Of a DNA stretch of 64,000 nucleotides, positions 1 through 8,116 are shown piece by piece (within the stretch, counting starts at the first letter, position 1; each line of letters begins with the position of its first letter). Location of the stretch: positions 19,977-83,976 of the forward strand of contig NZ_BMXS01000019.1 in NCBI RefSeq assembly GCF_014651875.1. The letters run 5' to 3'. A model generated the notes under the pieces. That model saw only the letters and a program-made list of their open reading frames with translations. It searched no databases and was not told where the DNA came from. The position numbers and the translations under genes were made by a program. Source of the DNA: Litchfieldella qijiaojingensis. Its GTDB lineage: Bacteria; Pseudomonadota; Gammaproteobacteria; Pseudomonadales; Halomonadaceae.

Positions 1-106
1 CCTGACCATCGTGCTGGTGTTCCCGTTCACCCGCCTGGTGCATGTGTGGAGCGTGCCGCTTGGTTATGTGACGCGTCGTTATCAAATTGTCCGCCGCCGG
101 GCCTGA
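1..106 (+). CDS. narI: Respiratory nitrate reductase gamma subunit, C-terminal end (partial)
   Basis: Reading from base 2, the last 34 codons give [19 protein letters not shown] followed by [15 protein letters not shown] and a TGA at 104-106. This matches the conserved end of NarI, the membrane cytochrome b that passes electrons from quinol to NarH and NarG. The PFTRLVH-W stretch is the end of the last membrane helix, and the basic tail is cytoplasmic. The rest of the gene, and presumably narGHJ, lies left of the window. The foldase gene that follows is the usual neighbour of nar operons in pseudomonads and halomonads. Confidence 0.9.
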   Translation, partial: LTIVLVFPFTRLVHVWSVPLGYVTRRYQIVRRRA

Positions 107-135
107 AACTGGGCAGCAAGGGGCAACGGGCTTTT

Positions 136-230
136 CCGGCGACAGGTCTACGAGGGGGCGCTGTGAACCCCTCCATGGGCGCTACTTTTGCCATCCATGG
201 CAAAAGACCCCCTCTGCGACCTGTCTCCGG
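136..230. repeat. Large imperfect inverted repeat between narI and the foldase gene
   Basis: Outer arms at 136-148 and 218-230 pair as CCGGCGACAGGTC with GACCTGTCTCCGG (one mismatch), and the pairing continues inward through G-rich and C-rich tracts. Inside lies a second hairpin, CTTTTGCCAT and ATGGCAAAAG, at 185-206 with a two-base loop. The block is not coding and looks like a mobile-type or REP/ERIC-like intergenic palindrome. As RNA it would form a long stem after narI, so it could also stabilise or attenuate the nar transcript. Multicopy status cannot be judged from one copy. Confidence 0.65.
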
Positions 231-272
231 CGCCCTTACGAGTCAGCACATGCGCGCCAAGGAGCCATCACT

Positions 273-1085
273 ATGCAAATGATCGATATCGAGCAGATCC
301 CGGCGGGCATCACCCCTCCGCCCATCCGGGTCGGCGATAGCACAATCGCTGAGGAAGCCATCGCCCGCGAGATGCAGTATCACCCGGCGGACAGTGCCGG
401 CAACGCCCAGCTCAAGGCGGCCCGCGCGTTGGTGGTGCGCGAACTGTTGCGCCAGCGCGCCACAGAGCTCGGTCTCGACGTGACGGGAGAGGAGGAAACC
501 GACCTGGCGATCGCCGCGCTGCTCGAAAGGGAGCTGGACGTTCCTGAGCCTAGCGACGACGACTGCCGCCGTTTCCATGCCGCCGCGCCGACCCGTTTCA
601 GTGAGCCTGACCGGATACGAGTACGTCATGTACTGCTGGCCGCCGCTCCTGACGATGCTGAGGCTCGCGACGCCCAGTATCGGCTTGGCCAGGAACTGAT
701 CGAGGCGCTCAGGACGGCGCCCGAGCGTTTTACCGAATTCGCCCAACGCCATAGCGCCTGCCCATCGAAGGACGAGGGTGGTGAGCTGGGCTGGCTGACA
801 CCGGGCCAGACCGTCGCCGAACTCGATCGTGCACTTCAGCATCTGTCCGAAGGCCTGCACGAGCGGCCATTGGCATCCCGCTACGGCTGGCATGTGGTCA
901 TCATCGACGAGCGCCGCGAGGTGCATGAACTGCCCTTCGAACAGGTTGCCGAGCGAGTTCGCCATACCCTGCGTGAACAGGCCACTCGCCGCGCCCTGCG
1001 CCACTATCTGCTGGCGCTCGAGGCCCGAATTGGTGTCGACGGTATCGTTCTCGATGAAGATGCCGATGGCTCACTCATGCAATAG
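273..1085 (+). CDS. Parvulin-type peptidyl-prolyl isomerase of nitrate reductase operons (NifM/PpiC-like)
   Basis: The 270-residue product has a helical N-terminal segment and a C-terminal rotamase domain at about residues 120-215, with the family signatures IRVRHVLLA, ACPSKDEGGELGW and YGWHVVIIDER. Enzymes of this family catalyse cis-trans isomerisation of X-Pro bonds. Those encoded after narGHJI are thought to help fold or mature the reductase. The ATG at 273 was chosen because AAGGAG stands at 259-264; the frame is open further upstream to 87, but that part overlaps narI and the inverted repeat. No signal peptide is seen, so it should be cytoplasmic. Confidence 0.85.
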   Translation: MQMIDIEQIPAGITPPPIRVGDSTIAEEAIAREMQYHPADSAGNAQLKAARALVVRELLRQRATELGLDVTGEEETDLAIAALLERELDVPEPSDDDCRRFHAAAPTRFSEPDRIRVRHVLLAAAPDDAEARDAQYRLGQELIEALRTAPERFTEFAQRHSACPSKDEGGELGWLTPGQTVAELDRALQHLSEGLHERPLASRYGWHVVIIDERREVHELPFEQVAERVRHTLREQATRRALRHYLLALEARIGVDGIVLDEDADGSLMQ

Positions 1086-1094
1086 GACATCCCT

Positions 1095-1240
1095 ATGGCC
1101 CATGTTCATGCAGACGCACCCTTCGTGCCGCTCGGTATCGCCGTGCTGACCGTTTCCGACACTCGCGGTTTCGACGAGGACGGGCAGCGGTGATCTGCTT
1201 GCAGCGCGGCTGATCGAGGCGGCCACGCCGGTCGAGGGAG
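1095..1240 (+). pseudogene. moaB: Truncated, frameshifted moaB remnant
   Basis: An ATG at 1095 opens a frame reading MAHVHADAPFVPLGIAVLTV then SDTRGFDEDGQR and a stop at 1191. This is the start of MoaB/Mog, the molybdopterin adenylyltransferase-like protein, including the IAVLTVSDTR strand. In the next frame the expected continuation GDLLAARLIEAATPVEG follows immediately, so a single-base shift near 1188 broke the gene. About 110 residues normally following are missing and the sequence runs into unrelated DNA before the DGC gene. A functional copy presumably exists elsewhere, because nitrate reductase needs molybdenum cofactor. Confidence 0.75.
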
Positions 1241-1318
1241 TGCAGTGTTGCGCAATGCATTCCTGCCCAATGCCCAGTTCGGCGGTTGAACCGACTCATC
1301 CATCTCAAGGGAGGCAAG

Positions 1319-1741
1319 ATGCCCAGTAAGCCGAATGAGATCGATAAACGTCAGCACCGCAAGCCACGCACCCTGGTGTATTCCTGCTCGGGGTGCTCCG
1401 ATGTCGCGCAACTGGCCAATGAAGTGGCACTGCGCCTCGATCATGGCGGTGTCGCCGAGATGTCGTGCATCACCGGGGTGGGCGGTGGCGTTCCCGGCCT
1501 GGTGCGCTTGGCGCGCTCAGGGCGCCCGATTGTCGCCATCGACGGCTGCCAGATGCACTGTGCCAGCCATTGCCTGGCCAACGCCGGCGTCACCCCCACT
1601 GAACACGTCAAGCTTTACGAACAGGGCCTGCGCAAGCGCAAGGGCAGGCTGTACGACGAGGTGACCATCGAAACGGTCACCAAGGGTGTCGGTGAACTGA
1701 TCGCGCGGCTGCCCATCGATACGGACGTCGAGATCGAGTGA
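1319..1741 (+). CDS. DGC-domain putative zinc-binding protein
   Basis: The 140-residue product has a cysteine-rich core: YSCSGCSDVAQLANEVA near the start, then VAIDGCQMHCASHCL with the Asp-Gly-Cys motif that names the family (PF08859). These cysteines suggest metal or Fe-S binding; the biochemical role of the family is unknown. It is often found with denitrification or anaerobic respiration genes, which fits its place behind narI. The ATG at 1319 has GGGAGG at 1310-1314. A start at 1286 in the same frame lacks a ribosome site. Confidence 0.8.
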   Translation: MPSKPNEIDKRQHRKPRTLVYSCSGCSDVAQLANEVALRLDHGGVAEMSCITGVGGGVPGLVRLARSGRPIVAIDGCQMHCASHCLANAGVTPTEHVKLYEQGLRKRKGRLYDEVTIETVTKGVGELIARLPIDTDVEIE

Positions 1742-1830
1742 ATGCGCTCATCGGCGCCATGGACCATAAGCCCGAGCGCCATCACTTCACCACCGACGGC
1801 GACGTGCAGGTGGTTCGATTCATGAACTGA
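1742..1830 (+). other. Short coding-like remnant after the DGC gene
   Basis: Directly after the DGC stop, one frame stays open to a TGA at 1828-1830 and ends MDHKPERHHFTTDGDVQVV then RFMN. It looks protein-like, with no ribosome site of its own, and may be the surviving C-terminus of a deleted gene. I do not recognise it. With the moaB scar it suggests the nar accessory genes were rearranged here. Confidence 0.3.
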
Positions 1831-1872
1831 CGGGAGGCTAGGTAACAAACGGTCTAGCATCCTCTTGTGTCG

Positions 1873-1901
1873 TTGACGTTGCCGAGTTGTATCGCTAAAG
1901 T
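1873..1901 (+). promoter_or_regulatory. Candidate sigma70 promoter of the Abi gene
   Basis: TTGACG (1873-1878) and TAAAGT (1896-1901) are separated by 17 bases, in the short AT-richer gap before the abortive-infection gene. No other gene lies downstream on this strand within reach. Confidence 0.5.
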
Positions 1902-1963
1902 ATGAACCAACAACACCCCCCACGCTTCCCGTAAGATCAGCGCACCATGGGGGGTTACTTTTT

Positions 1964-2878
1964 GTGTGGCCTATGAAATACGACAAACCTGCTCTGACCT
2001 ATGTTGAACAACTTGCCCGGCTCAAGCAGCGTGGTATGCAAGTGGGCGACGAGCCCAGAGCCCTTCATTATCTCGCTCATTTGAATTACTACCGGCTCGC
2101 TGCGTATTGGCTCCCCTTTGAAGAAGATCATGATAGCCATCGGTTCAGGCAAGGCGCGTGTTTCGAAACCATACTCGACCACTACCTATTCGACCGGGAG
2201 CTGAGGTTACTGTTACTCGATGCCATTGAGCGAGTCGAAGTCTCGGTGCGCGGTCATTTTGCATATCAAATCGGTCGTCGACACGGCGCCCACTCACTGT
2301 TGCAAAGTAATCTCTTCAAGGACAGCGGGAGATGGTGTTACCGCAATGGACTTGCTGGGCTATTACGTGACGTGCAAAACAATCGCGAAATCTTCATCAA
2401 ACATTTTCGCGATCAATATGAAGAGCCGTTGCCGCCTATCTGGGCTGTCGTTGAAATCATGAGCTTCGGTCAACTCTCCAAATGGATGGATCATTTGGCA
2501 CACCGAGAAGACCGTAATGCCATTTCGCGGGTTTATGGCCTGGATGAGCGGTTGCTGATCTCCTTTCTGCATCACCTCAGTGTCGTGCGTAACCACTGTG
2601 CTCACCATGCTCGGTTGTGGAATCGGGAGTTGGCGGTCAAATTTGTGTTGCCACGTGATCCCAAGGAACTCGGAGAAAGCCTGGTTTCCTTGCCTGGTGA
2701 ATCCCGTCAGCGGCGGCTCTATAACACCTTGACGATGCTGGCCTATCTACTTGATTGCATTAGCAGAAACCATCACTTTCGGCAACGATTGGCAGAGCTC
2801 ATGGAGCGTTATGCCATAGATGTTGGCTGGATGGGTTTCCCTGAAGATTGGCAGAACCGGCCGCTTTGGAGCCATTGA
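1964..2878 (+). CDS. Abi_2 / AbiD-AbiF family abortive infection protein (HEPN RNase fold)
   Basis: The 304-residue protein begins with the typical MKYDKPALTYVEQLARLKQR segment and NYYRLAAYWLPF. Near residue 215 it carries VVRNHCAHHARLWNRE, the R-N-x-C-x-H motif of HEPN ribonucleases. Abi_2 proteins act against phage, probably by cutting RNA once infection is sensed. It stands alone with its own candidate promoter and no obvious antitoxin. Base use is a little more AT-rich than its neighbours, which suggests transfer. The GTG at 1964 follows a GGGGG tract by nine bases; the ATG at 1973 is an alternative. Confidence 0.85.
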   Translation: MWPMKYDKPALTYVEQLARLKQRGMQVGDEPRALHYLAHLNYYRLAAYWLPFEEDHDSHRFRQGACFETILDHYLFDRELRLLLLDAIERVEVSVRGHFAYQIGRRHGAHSLLQSNLFKDSGRWCYRNGLAGLLRDVQNNREIFIKHFRDQYEEPLPPIWAVVEIMSFGQLSKWMDHLAHREDRNAISRVYGLDERLLISFLHHLSVVRNHCAHHARLWNRELAVKFVLPRDPKELGESLVSLPGESRQRRLYNTLTMLAYLLDCISRNHHFRQRLAELMERYAIDVGWMGFPEDWQNRPLWSH

Positions 2879-2938
2879 CGTCGAATCCTGTCCGTTGCTT
2901 GGCGATAATGTCGTGTCTATATGGATAAGGAAATCACG

Positions 2939-3892
2939 ATGCTCAACCAACGCGCCCTGGCGTACCTGGGCGAAGTGATTCGGCGCGGGTCGCTGCGCAA
3001 GGCGGCGGCCTATCTGGACATCGATGCGTCGGCGGTCAGCCGGCAATTGAAGGGTCTCGAGGAGTGCCTTGGGGTAGCCGTGCTCGAGCGTCATGGCAAT
3101 GGCGTGCGCGCGACGCAGGCGGGCCGGCTGCTGGTCGAGCACTACCATGCCCAGCGCACCGCCGAGGAAGCCGTGCTGTCGCAGCTCATGGCCTTGCAGG
3201 GGCTGGAGCGTGGCGAGGTGCGCATTGCGGTGGGTGAGGGCTTCATCGCCGATCTCATCTCCGCGCCGTTGCAGTCGTTCATGGCCGCCTTTCCGGGCAT
3301 CGAGCTCGAGGTGCTGATGGCTGGTGTCAACGAGGCGATATCGCTGGTCAAGGATAGCGAAGTCGACTTGGCCTTGTTGTACGCTCCGCCGGTCGACCCT
3401 CTGCTGCATCCCCATGTCGAGACCCGCCAGCCGCTGGATCTGATCGTACCGCCCGAGCATCCGCTACTGGCGCTCGGGCGACCGGTGACGTTGGCCGACC
3501 TGACGACCTGGCCACTGGGACTGATGGATAACTGCTTCGGCATGCGCCAGATGGTCAACCTTGTGGCCCAACAGGAGCGGGTGCATCTCCAGGCCCGGCT
3601 GCGCACCAACTCGGTGGCGGTGCTCAAGAACTTTGTGCGCTCTGGAATCGGCGTGACCTTCATGCCTGAGTTGACGGTGATGGAGGAGATCCGCCAGGGA
3701 GATATTCGCGTGTTGCCCATGGCACACCAGGCCTTGAATGGCGCACGGGCGCAAATCGTGAGTCGCGGAGGGCGTGAGCTGACGGTGGCGGCCCAGGCTT
3801 GCGTCGATCATCTGCGCCGGGGCATGCGTTTCTTCAACGCCGACTCGCCGCGTCTGCTGGATGCTCAGGGTGTTGCATTAAAGGCAACATAA
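2939..3892 (+). CDS. LysR-family transcriptional regulator
   Basis: The N-terminal winged helix-turn-helix is clear in MLNQRALAYLGEVIRRGSLR followed by KAAAYLDIDASAVSRQLKGLE. An effector-binding domain follows (317 residues from the ATG at 2939, which has AAGGA nine bases before). An ATG at 2921 is in frame but has no ribosome site. It precedes a TRAP transporter operon on the same strand and is the probable regulator of it. Two TTGC/GCAA dyads lie at its 3' end and just after it. The inducer cannot be told from sequence. Confidence 0.9.
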   Translation: MLNQRALAYLGEVIRRGSLRKAAAYLDIDASAVSRQLKGLEECLGVAVLERHGNGVRATQAGRLLVEHYHAQRTAEEAVLSQLMALQGLERGEVRIAVGEGFIADLISAPLQSFMAAFPGIELEVLMAGVNEAISLVKDSEVDLALLYAPPVDPLLHPHVETRQPLDLIVPPEHPLLALGRPVTLADLTTWPLGLMDNCFGMRQMVNLVAQQERVHLQARLRTNSVAVLKNFVRSGIGVTFMPELTVMEEIRQGDIRVLPMAHQALNGARAQIVSRGGRELTVAAQACVDHLRRGMRFFNADSPRLLDAQGVALKAT

Positions 3893-3898
3893 GTGGGA

Positions 3899-3967
3899 TT
3901 GCATAGTCAACGGCGCAATAGTTAGCCTGCTTGCTGCAAAGTCCTAATGAGTAGCGGAGATCTCCGC
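3899..3967 (+). promoter_or_regulatory. Control region of the TRAP operon with LysR-type dyads
   Basis: TTGC-N11-GCAA (3899-3917) fits the T-N11-A pattern of LysR boxes. A similar GTTGC-N7-GCAAC dyad overlaps the regulator's end at 3872-3888. A perfect 14-bp palindrome, GCGGAGATCTCCGC, lies at 3954-3967, 35 bases before the dctP start. Binding is inferred from pattern and position only. Confidence 0.45.
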
Positions 3968-4001
3968 ACCACGGGTCGACAACAATAAGGAGTTCCTATC
4001 C

Positions 4002-5042
4002 ATGTCACCGACTTCCCGTTTTCCACTCAAGACACTGGCGTCGGCGTGCCTGCTGAGTGCCGTCTCCCTGGCCGGCACCTCCCAGGCGGCGACCACCGTC
4101 AACCTTAGTTACAATGGGGCGCCCGATCCCGACAAGAACGCCGTGCATGTCTTCGCTACCAACCTCAAGGAACTGGTGGAGGAGAAGACCGGCGGCGAGA
4201 TCGAGCTGAAGCTTTATCCCAACAGCATGCTGGGCGAGGAACAGGAGCGCATGGAGCAGACCATGAACTCCCCGAGCCTCAACGTGGCGTCTTTCGCCGG
4301 GATGTCGCCGCTGGTGCCCGAGGTTTTCGTCAGCGCCATTCCGTTCCTGTTCGAGGACTTCGAGGATGCGCGTGAGTTCTTCGACGAAGGCGAGTATTGG
4401 CAGGAGGTCGAGAATGCCCTGCGCGAACGCACCGGCATCGAACTGCTGGCGGTAGTCGAGGAAGGCGGCTTCCTGGCCTTCACCAACAACCAGAAGCCGA
4501 TCCATTCGCCGACCGACTTCGAAGGCTTGCGCTTCCGCGCCATGGACCCCAGCCAGGTAGCGCTCTACGAGGCCTTCGGCGCCTCGGGTACACCGATCCC
4601 CTGGACCGAGGTCTACATGGCACTGCGCACCGGGGTGGCCGATGGCCAGATGAACCCGCCGATGTACATCATCCTCGGCAGCCTTTACGAAGTGCAGGAC
4701 TACCTGACCCTGGCCAACATCCAGTACTCCGACCAGTTCCTGGTCGGCAACGGCATGATGATCGACGGCTGGGACGAGGACACTCGCGAAGCCTTCCTGG
4801 AGGCGGTCGCCGAGGCCAACGTCATGGCCCGTGAGCACAATGAGGCGAAGGTGGACGAACGCATTGCCTATCTCGAAGAGCAGGGCATGGAAGTCATCCG
4901 CCCCTCCGGCGAGGACTTGACGGCGTTCCGAGAGCAAGGCCAGCCAGCCTATCTCGACTGGCTCACCGAGGAGCAGGGCATCGACCAGCGTTGGATCGAC
5001 ATGGCGCTGCAGGATGCCGGTATGGTGCAGCTGGCTGAGTGA
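4002..5042 (+). CDS. TRAP transporter periplasmic substrate-binding protein (DctP)
   Basis: The 346-residue product has an export signal (basic start, LASACLLSAVSLAG, cut after the Ala of SQA) and the DctP-family core with LKLYPNSMLGEEQERMEQ and the conserved ligand-anchoring region GLRFRAMDP. It would bind a small acid or zwitterion in the periplasm and deliver it to DctQM. AAGGAG sits at 3989-3994. It is the first gene of dctPQM, and a hairpin after its stop probably keeps its level above that of the membrane subunits. The neighbouring VanX-like peptidase hints at a D-alanine or dipeptide-derived substrate, but this is a guess. Confidence 0.9.
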   Translation: MSPTSRFPLKTLASACLLSAVSLAGTSQAATTVNLSYNGAPDPDKNAVHVFATNLKELVEEKTGGEIELKLYPNSMLGEEQERMEQTMNSPSLNVASFAGMSPLVPEVFVSAIPFLFEDFEDAREFFDEGEYWQEVENALRERTGIELLAVVEEGGFLAFTNNQKPIHSPTDFEGLRFRAMDPSQVALYEAFGASGTPIPWTEVYMALRTGVADGQMNPPMYIILGSLYEVQDYLTLANIQYSDQFLVGNGMMIDGWDEDTREAFLEAVAEANVMAREHNEAKVDERIAYLEEQGMEVIRPSGEDLTAFREQGQPAYLDWLTEEQGIDQRWIDMALQDAGMVQLAE

Positions 5043-5052
5043 TTCCTAATAT

Positions 5053-5073
5053 CGGCAGGGGTTCTCCCTGCCG
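5053..5073 (+). other. Intercistronic hairpin between dctP and dctQ
   Basis: CGGCAGGG and CCCTGCCG form an eight-base-pair stem with a five-base loop, with no T-run after it. It sits ten bases after the dctP stop and 28 before the dctQ start. Such stems commonly protect the upstream binding-protein message or lower readthrough, giving excess periplasmic subunit. Confidence 0.65.
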
Positions 5074-5101
5074 AGTTTCCGATGATTTCGTGGATGCCGA
5101 T

Positions 5102-5593
5102 ATGAGTTCGCTTCGCTCGCGGGTGCTGGCGGTTAGCCGTCCTGTGTCGCTGTTCGTCGCCAGTGCACTGCTGCTGATCAATCTGGCCGTGATCCTGTAC
5201 GGCGTGTTCATGCGCTACCTGGCGGGTGGCGCGCCGATCTGGACGGATGAACTGGCACGCTTCCTGATCATCGGCAGCGTGATGCTCGCGGCAGGCGCGG
5301 TATGGGTGGAAGGCGGCCATATGCGCGTTGCCTTGATCGAGCGCCTGTTGCCCACTCCATTGTGCCGGCTGCTCCGTCTCTACCAGTGGCTGCTGACGCT
5401 GTGCCTGGTCATCGCCGGGGCGATCTTCAGTTATCGCTATGCCCAATCGGTGTCGATGTTCACTACGTCGGGGCTGGGCATCAGCCGCACCTTGCCGATG
5501 CTGTCGCTACCAGTCGGCTTCGGTCTTCTGGCCTGGCAGGCGCTATGGTACGGGCCGGCGCCGCTGCCGTCCCAGGCGGAGGAGGCCGTATGA
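5102..5593 (+). CDS. TRAP transporter small membrane subunit (DctQ)
   Basis: This 163-residue protein has four predicted helices (about 13-33, 45-66, 88-108 and 130-150) and the DctQ signature IWTDELARFLIIGSVMLAAG. It links the binding protein to DctM. The frame is open from 5039, but that extension would overlap dctP and be encoded by the hairpin, and it does not look like a protein start. The ATG at 5102 gives the normal length, though its ribosome site is weak. Its TGA overlaps the dctM start. Confidence 0.85.
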   Translation: MSSLRSRVLAVSRPVSLFVASALLLINLAVILYGVFMRYLAGGAPIWTDELARFLIIGSVMLAAGAVWVEGGHMRVALIERLLPTPLCRLLRLYQWLLTLCLVIAGAIFSYRYAQSVSMFTTSGLGISRTLPMLSLPVGFGLLAWQALWYGPAPLPSQAEEAV

Positions 5594-6867
5594 CGTTGAC
5601 CATGCTCGCGGTCTTTCTCGCGCACGTACTGCTGGGGTTGCCGCTATTCCTGGCCTTGTTGGTCACGGCGGCGGTCGGCTTTCTGTTCGTCGATTTGGCG
5701 ATGCTGCCGCGCATGATGCCGCAGCAGTTCTTTGGCGGCATCAATGTGTTCTCGCTGATGGCGATTCCGCTGTTCATTCTGGCCGGCAACCTGATGAACG
5801 CCAGTGGCCTGACCGAGCGACTGATGGGCCTGGCGCGGTTGATGGTGGGGCACCTGCGTGGCGGCATGGGGCATGTCAACGTGGTATCGAGCGTATTCTT
5901 CGCCGGGGTCAACGGCTCGGCGGTAGCCGATACCTCGGCGCTGGGCTCGTTACTGGTACCCTCGATGCGCAAGGAGGGCTATTCGACAGCCTTCGCAGCC
6001 GGGCTGACGGCTGGCAGTTCGCTGATCGGGCCGATCATCCCGCCGAGCATCTTCATGATCCTGTATGCCTCGCTGACCAATACTTCGGTCGGCGACCTGT
6101 TCCTGGGGGGCGTGATCCCGGGCCTGATCCTGGGGCTTGCATTCATGGCCATGAATGCCTGGTATGCCTGGCGCAAGGGGATGGCGACACGCGGGCAATG
6201 GCCCTCCCTCGGCGAACTGGGCATGGCTGTAGTCGGGGCGTTACCGGCGCTGATCGCGCCGTTCATCATCGTCGCTGGCATCGTGATGGGTTTTGTCACG
6301 CCGACCGAGTCGGGGGCGCTGACCGCGCTCTATGTCGCCCTGTGCGGTGTGCTGCTGGGTCAGTTGCGGCTGGCGGACTTCTGGGAGGCGGTCATCGTCA
6401 CCACGCGGCTGACGTCGGCGATCTTCCTGATCATGGCCGCCGCGGCGACGATCAGTTGGCTACTCTCTTATGCCCAGGTGCCGACACAGTTCGTATCGCT
6501 GCTTGCGCCGTATGTCGAGCAGCCGGTACTGGTCCTGCTGCTACTGAGTGCCATCACCTTCGTCACTGGCATGTTCATGGAAGAGGTCTCGGCGCTGATG
6601 CTGTTGACACCGATCTTCTCGCCGGTGGCGATGATGGCCGGCATCGACCCGGTGCACCTCGGCATCATCATCACCCTCAATATCACCATTGCCCTGATTA
6701 CGCCGCCGATGGGTGCCTGCGTGTTCGTCGCCGCGGCAGTCAGCCGGCTCGAGATCACGGCGCTGTTCCGCACCATCTGGCCGTTCGTGCTGATGGCGTT
6801 GCTGGTGCTATTTCTGCTGATCCTGTTTCCCGGCCTGACGCTGTGGTTGCCCACGGTGCTCGGCTAG
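5590..6867 (+). CDS. TRAP transporter large permease (DctM)
   Basis: The 425-residue, 11-12-helix protein shows the DctM hallmarks VNGSAVADTSALGSLL, GLTAGSSLIGPIIPPSI and ITPPMGACVFVAAAVS. It is the sodium-driven translocation subunit. The ATG at 5590 overlaps the dctQ stop (ATGA), and the length is that of the family. It closes the dctPQM unit; the dipeptidase begins 31 bases later on the same strand and may be co-transcribed. Confidence 0.93.
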   Translation: MTLTMLAVFLAHVLLGLPLFLALLVTAAVGFLFVDLAMLPRMMPQQFFGGINVFSLMAIPLFILAGNLMNASGLTERLMGLARLMVGHLRGGMGHVNVVSSVFFAGVNGSAVADTSALGSLLVPSMRKEGYSTAFAAGLTAGSSLIGPIIPPSIFMILYASLTNTSVGDLFLGGVIPGLILGLAFMAMNAWYAWRKGMATRGQWPSLGELGMAVVGALPALIAPFIIVAGIVMGFVTPTESGALTALYVALCGVLLGQLRLADFWEAVIVTTRLTSAIFLIMAAAATISWLLSYAQVPTQFVSLLAPYVEQPVLVLLLLSAITFVTGMFMEEVSALMLLTPIFSPVAMMAGIDPVHLGIIITLNITIALITPPMGACVFVAAAVSRLEITALFRTIWPFVLMALLVLFLLILFPGLTLWLPTVLG

Positions 6868-6898
6868 GCTCTATGTACGACTGCCTTGGAATTCCCGC

Positions 6899-7666
6899 AT
6901 GACCTTGTCCGACTCTCATCTTGGCGCTTGGGCCAAGACATCGATCCCCCACCTCGCCGAGCCGTGCTGGGACGATCTGAGCCGCCTGCCGATCGAGCCC
7001 AGCGACGAGCCGCTGGTGCCGATGAGCCTGGCACCGGAACCGGTCAAGGTGTTTCCCGCCTATGCCCGGCTGGGCATCCCCGGCGCGGTACCGGAGTGCT
7101 ACGTTCGCGAAAGCGTCTACCGGCGCTTGCTGGCGGTGGCCCGGGCGCTACCGGATGGCATTGGTCTGGTGGTGCTGGATGGATGGCGCCCTTGGCGGGT
7201 GCAGCAGTACCTGTTCGATACCCTGTACGAGACCATCCACACCCACCGCCCCGAATTCGACGAGGAAACGCTTCTCGAGCGTACCCGCGAATTCGTCTCG
7301 GTGCCCAGCCGCGATCCGTTGGCGCCGAGCCCGCACCTCACCGGTGGGGCGGTGGACGTGACGCTATGCGACGCAGACGGTCTGATGCTGGATATGGGTT
7401 CATTGTTCGACGAGGCGAGCCCCGCCTCGCACAGCGACTATCTCGAGCGGTTGGAGAACCTCGACGAACACCAGCGTCATGCTCGCGACCATCGCCGGCT
7501 GCTCTATAACGCCATGCATGCCGAAGGCTTCACCAACCTGCCCAGCGAGTGGTGGCACTACGACTACGGCGATCAGCTGTGGGCCTATTATGGTGGCCAT
7601 GACCGGGCGCTTTACGGGCCCACCGAGCTCGACACTATCGAAAGCCGCTGGCGGCGACAGTTGTAG
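6899..7666 (+). CDS. ddpX: D-alanyl-D-alanine dipeptidase (VanX/DdpX, peptidase M15D)
   Basis: The 255-residue protein contains the M15D zinc site: SPHLTGGAVDV (His146, Asp153) and SEWWHYD (Glu217, His220), with the transition-state Arg in DGWRPWR (Arg97). It hydrolyses D-Ala-D-Ala, releasing D-alanine for carbon use or wall turnover. No signal peptide is visible, so it acts in the cytoplasm on imported or recycled dipeptide. It follows a TRAP transporter, unlike the Ddp ABC system of Escherichia coli. This suggests a scavenging role rather than vancomycin resistance, and no vanH or vanA is present. Confidence 0.88.
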   Translation: MTLSDSHLGAWAKTSIPHLAEPCWDDLSRLPIEPSDEPLVPMSLAPEPVKVFPAYARLGIPGAVPECYVRESVYRRLLAVARALPDGIGLVVLDGWRPWRVQQYLFDTLYETIHTHRPEFDEETLLERTREFVSVPSRDPLAPSPHLTGGAVDVTLCDADGLMLDMGSLFDEASPASHSDYLERLENLDEHQRHARDHRRLLYNAMHAEGFTNLPSEWWHYDYGDQLWAYYGGHDRALYGPTELDTIESRWRRQL

Positions 7667-7846
7667 TGGTCAATCAAGCCGATGTCAGAGTCTATCTCTG
7701 CATTCATGCAAAGTAGGCTTTCACATGTTGCCAATGTTTCTTCATCGGTGAACAGGCTACAGTCACAGACATGTAGCAAGGCAAGGGTGTGAAGGCACTC
7801 ACTTTGCCGCTGCGAATCGGGCAACTGCGCATCGGGGAGGTGCACC

Positions 7847-8116
7847 ATGTTCTATACAGGAGACCCTGATCTACAGGCGATTGAACGGAGCAACCTGCAA
7901 TTGCGTGCCAAGGCGTTCGCTAGTCTGTTGCCTTGGTTGGCACGTAATACCGCCGCGTTGATGAGGTGGTTGTCCCATGTCACGGCGAGGTCGCTCGCAC
8001 TACCTACCGCAATGGGTCAAGCAGCGGTTCCAACCCGTTATGGTCGATCTCGTGCATTAGTTGCAGTAGTTGGCCGATCTCGCCGGGCGGGAAGCCTTCC
8101 CGGGCGAACCAGTTGA
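7847..8116 (+). CDS. Small hypothetical protein, possibly with a decayed 3' end
   Basis: The start is credible: GGGGAGG lies six bases before ATG 7847, and the first 45 residues (MFYTGDPDLQAIERSNLQLR, then KAFASLLPWLARNTAALMRW) resemble a small DUF1127-like cytoplasmic protein. After about residue 60 the sequence turns into low-complexity Arg/Ser text that overlaps, on the opposite strand, the conserved DUF3820 gene by 113 bases. The original stop was probably lost, or the true product is only the first half. Function unknown. Confidence 0.45.
   Translation: MFYTGDPDLQAIERSNLQLRAKAFASLLPWLARNTAALMRWLSHVTARSLALPTAMGQAAVPTRYGRSRALVAVVGRSRRAGSLPGRTS

Noticed and set aside
5439..6902. Long plus-strand frame overlapping dctQ and dctM
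   Set aside because: It is an Arg/His/Gly-rich shadow in another frame; dctM has every family motif.
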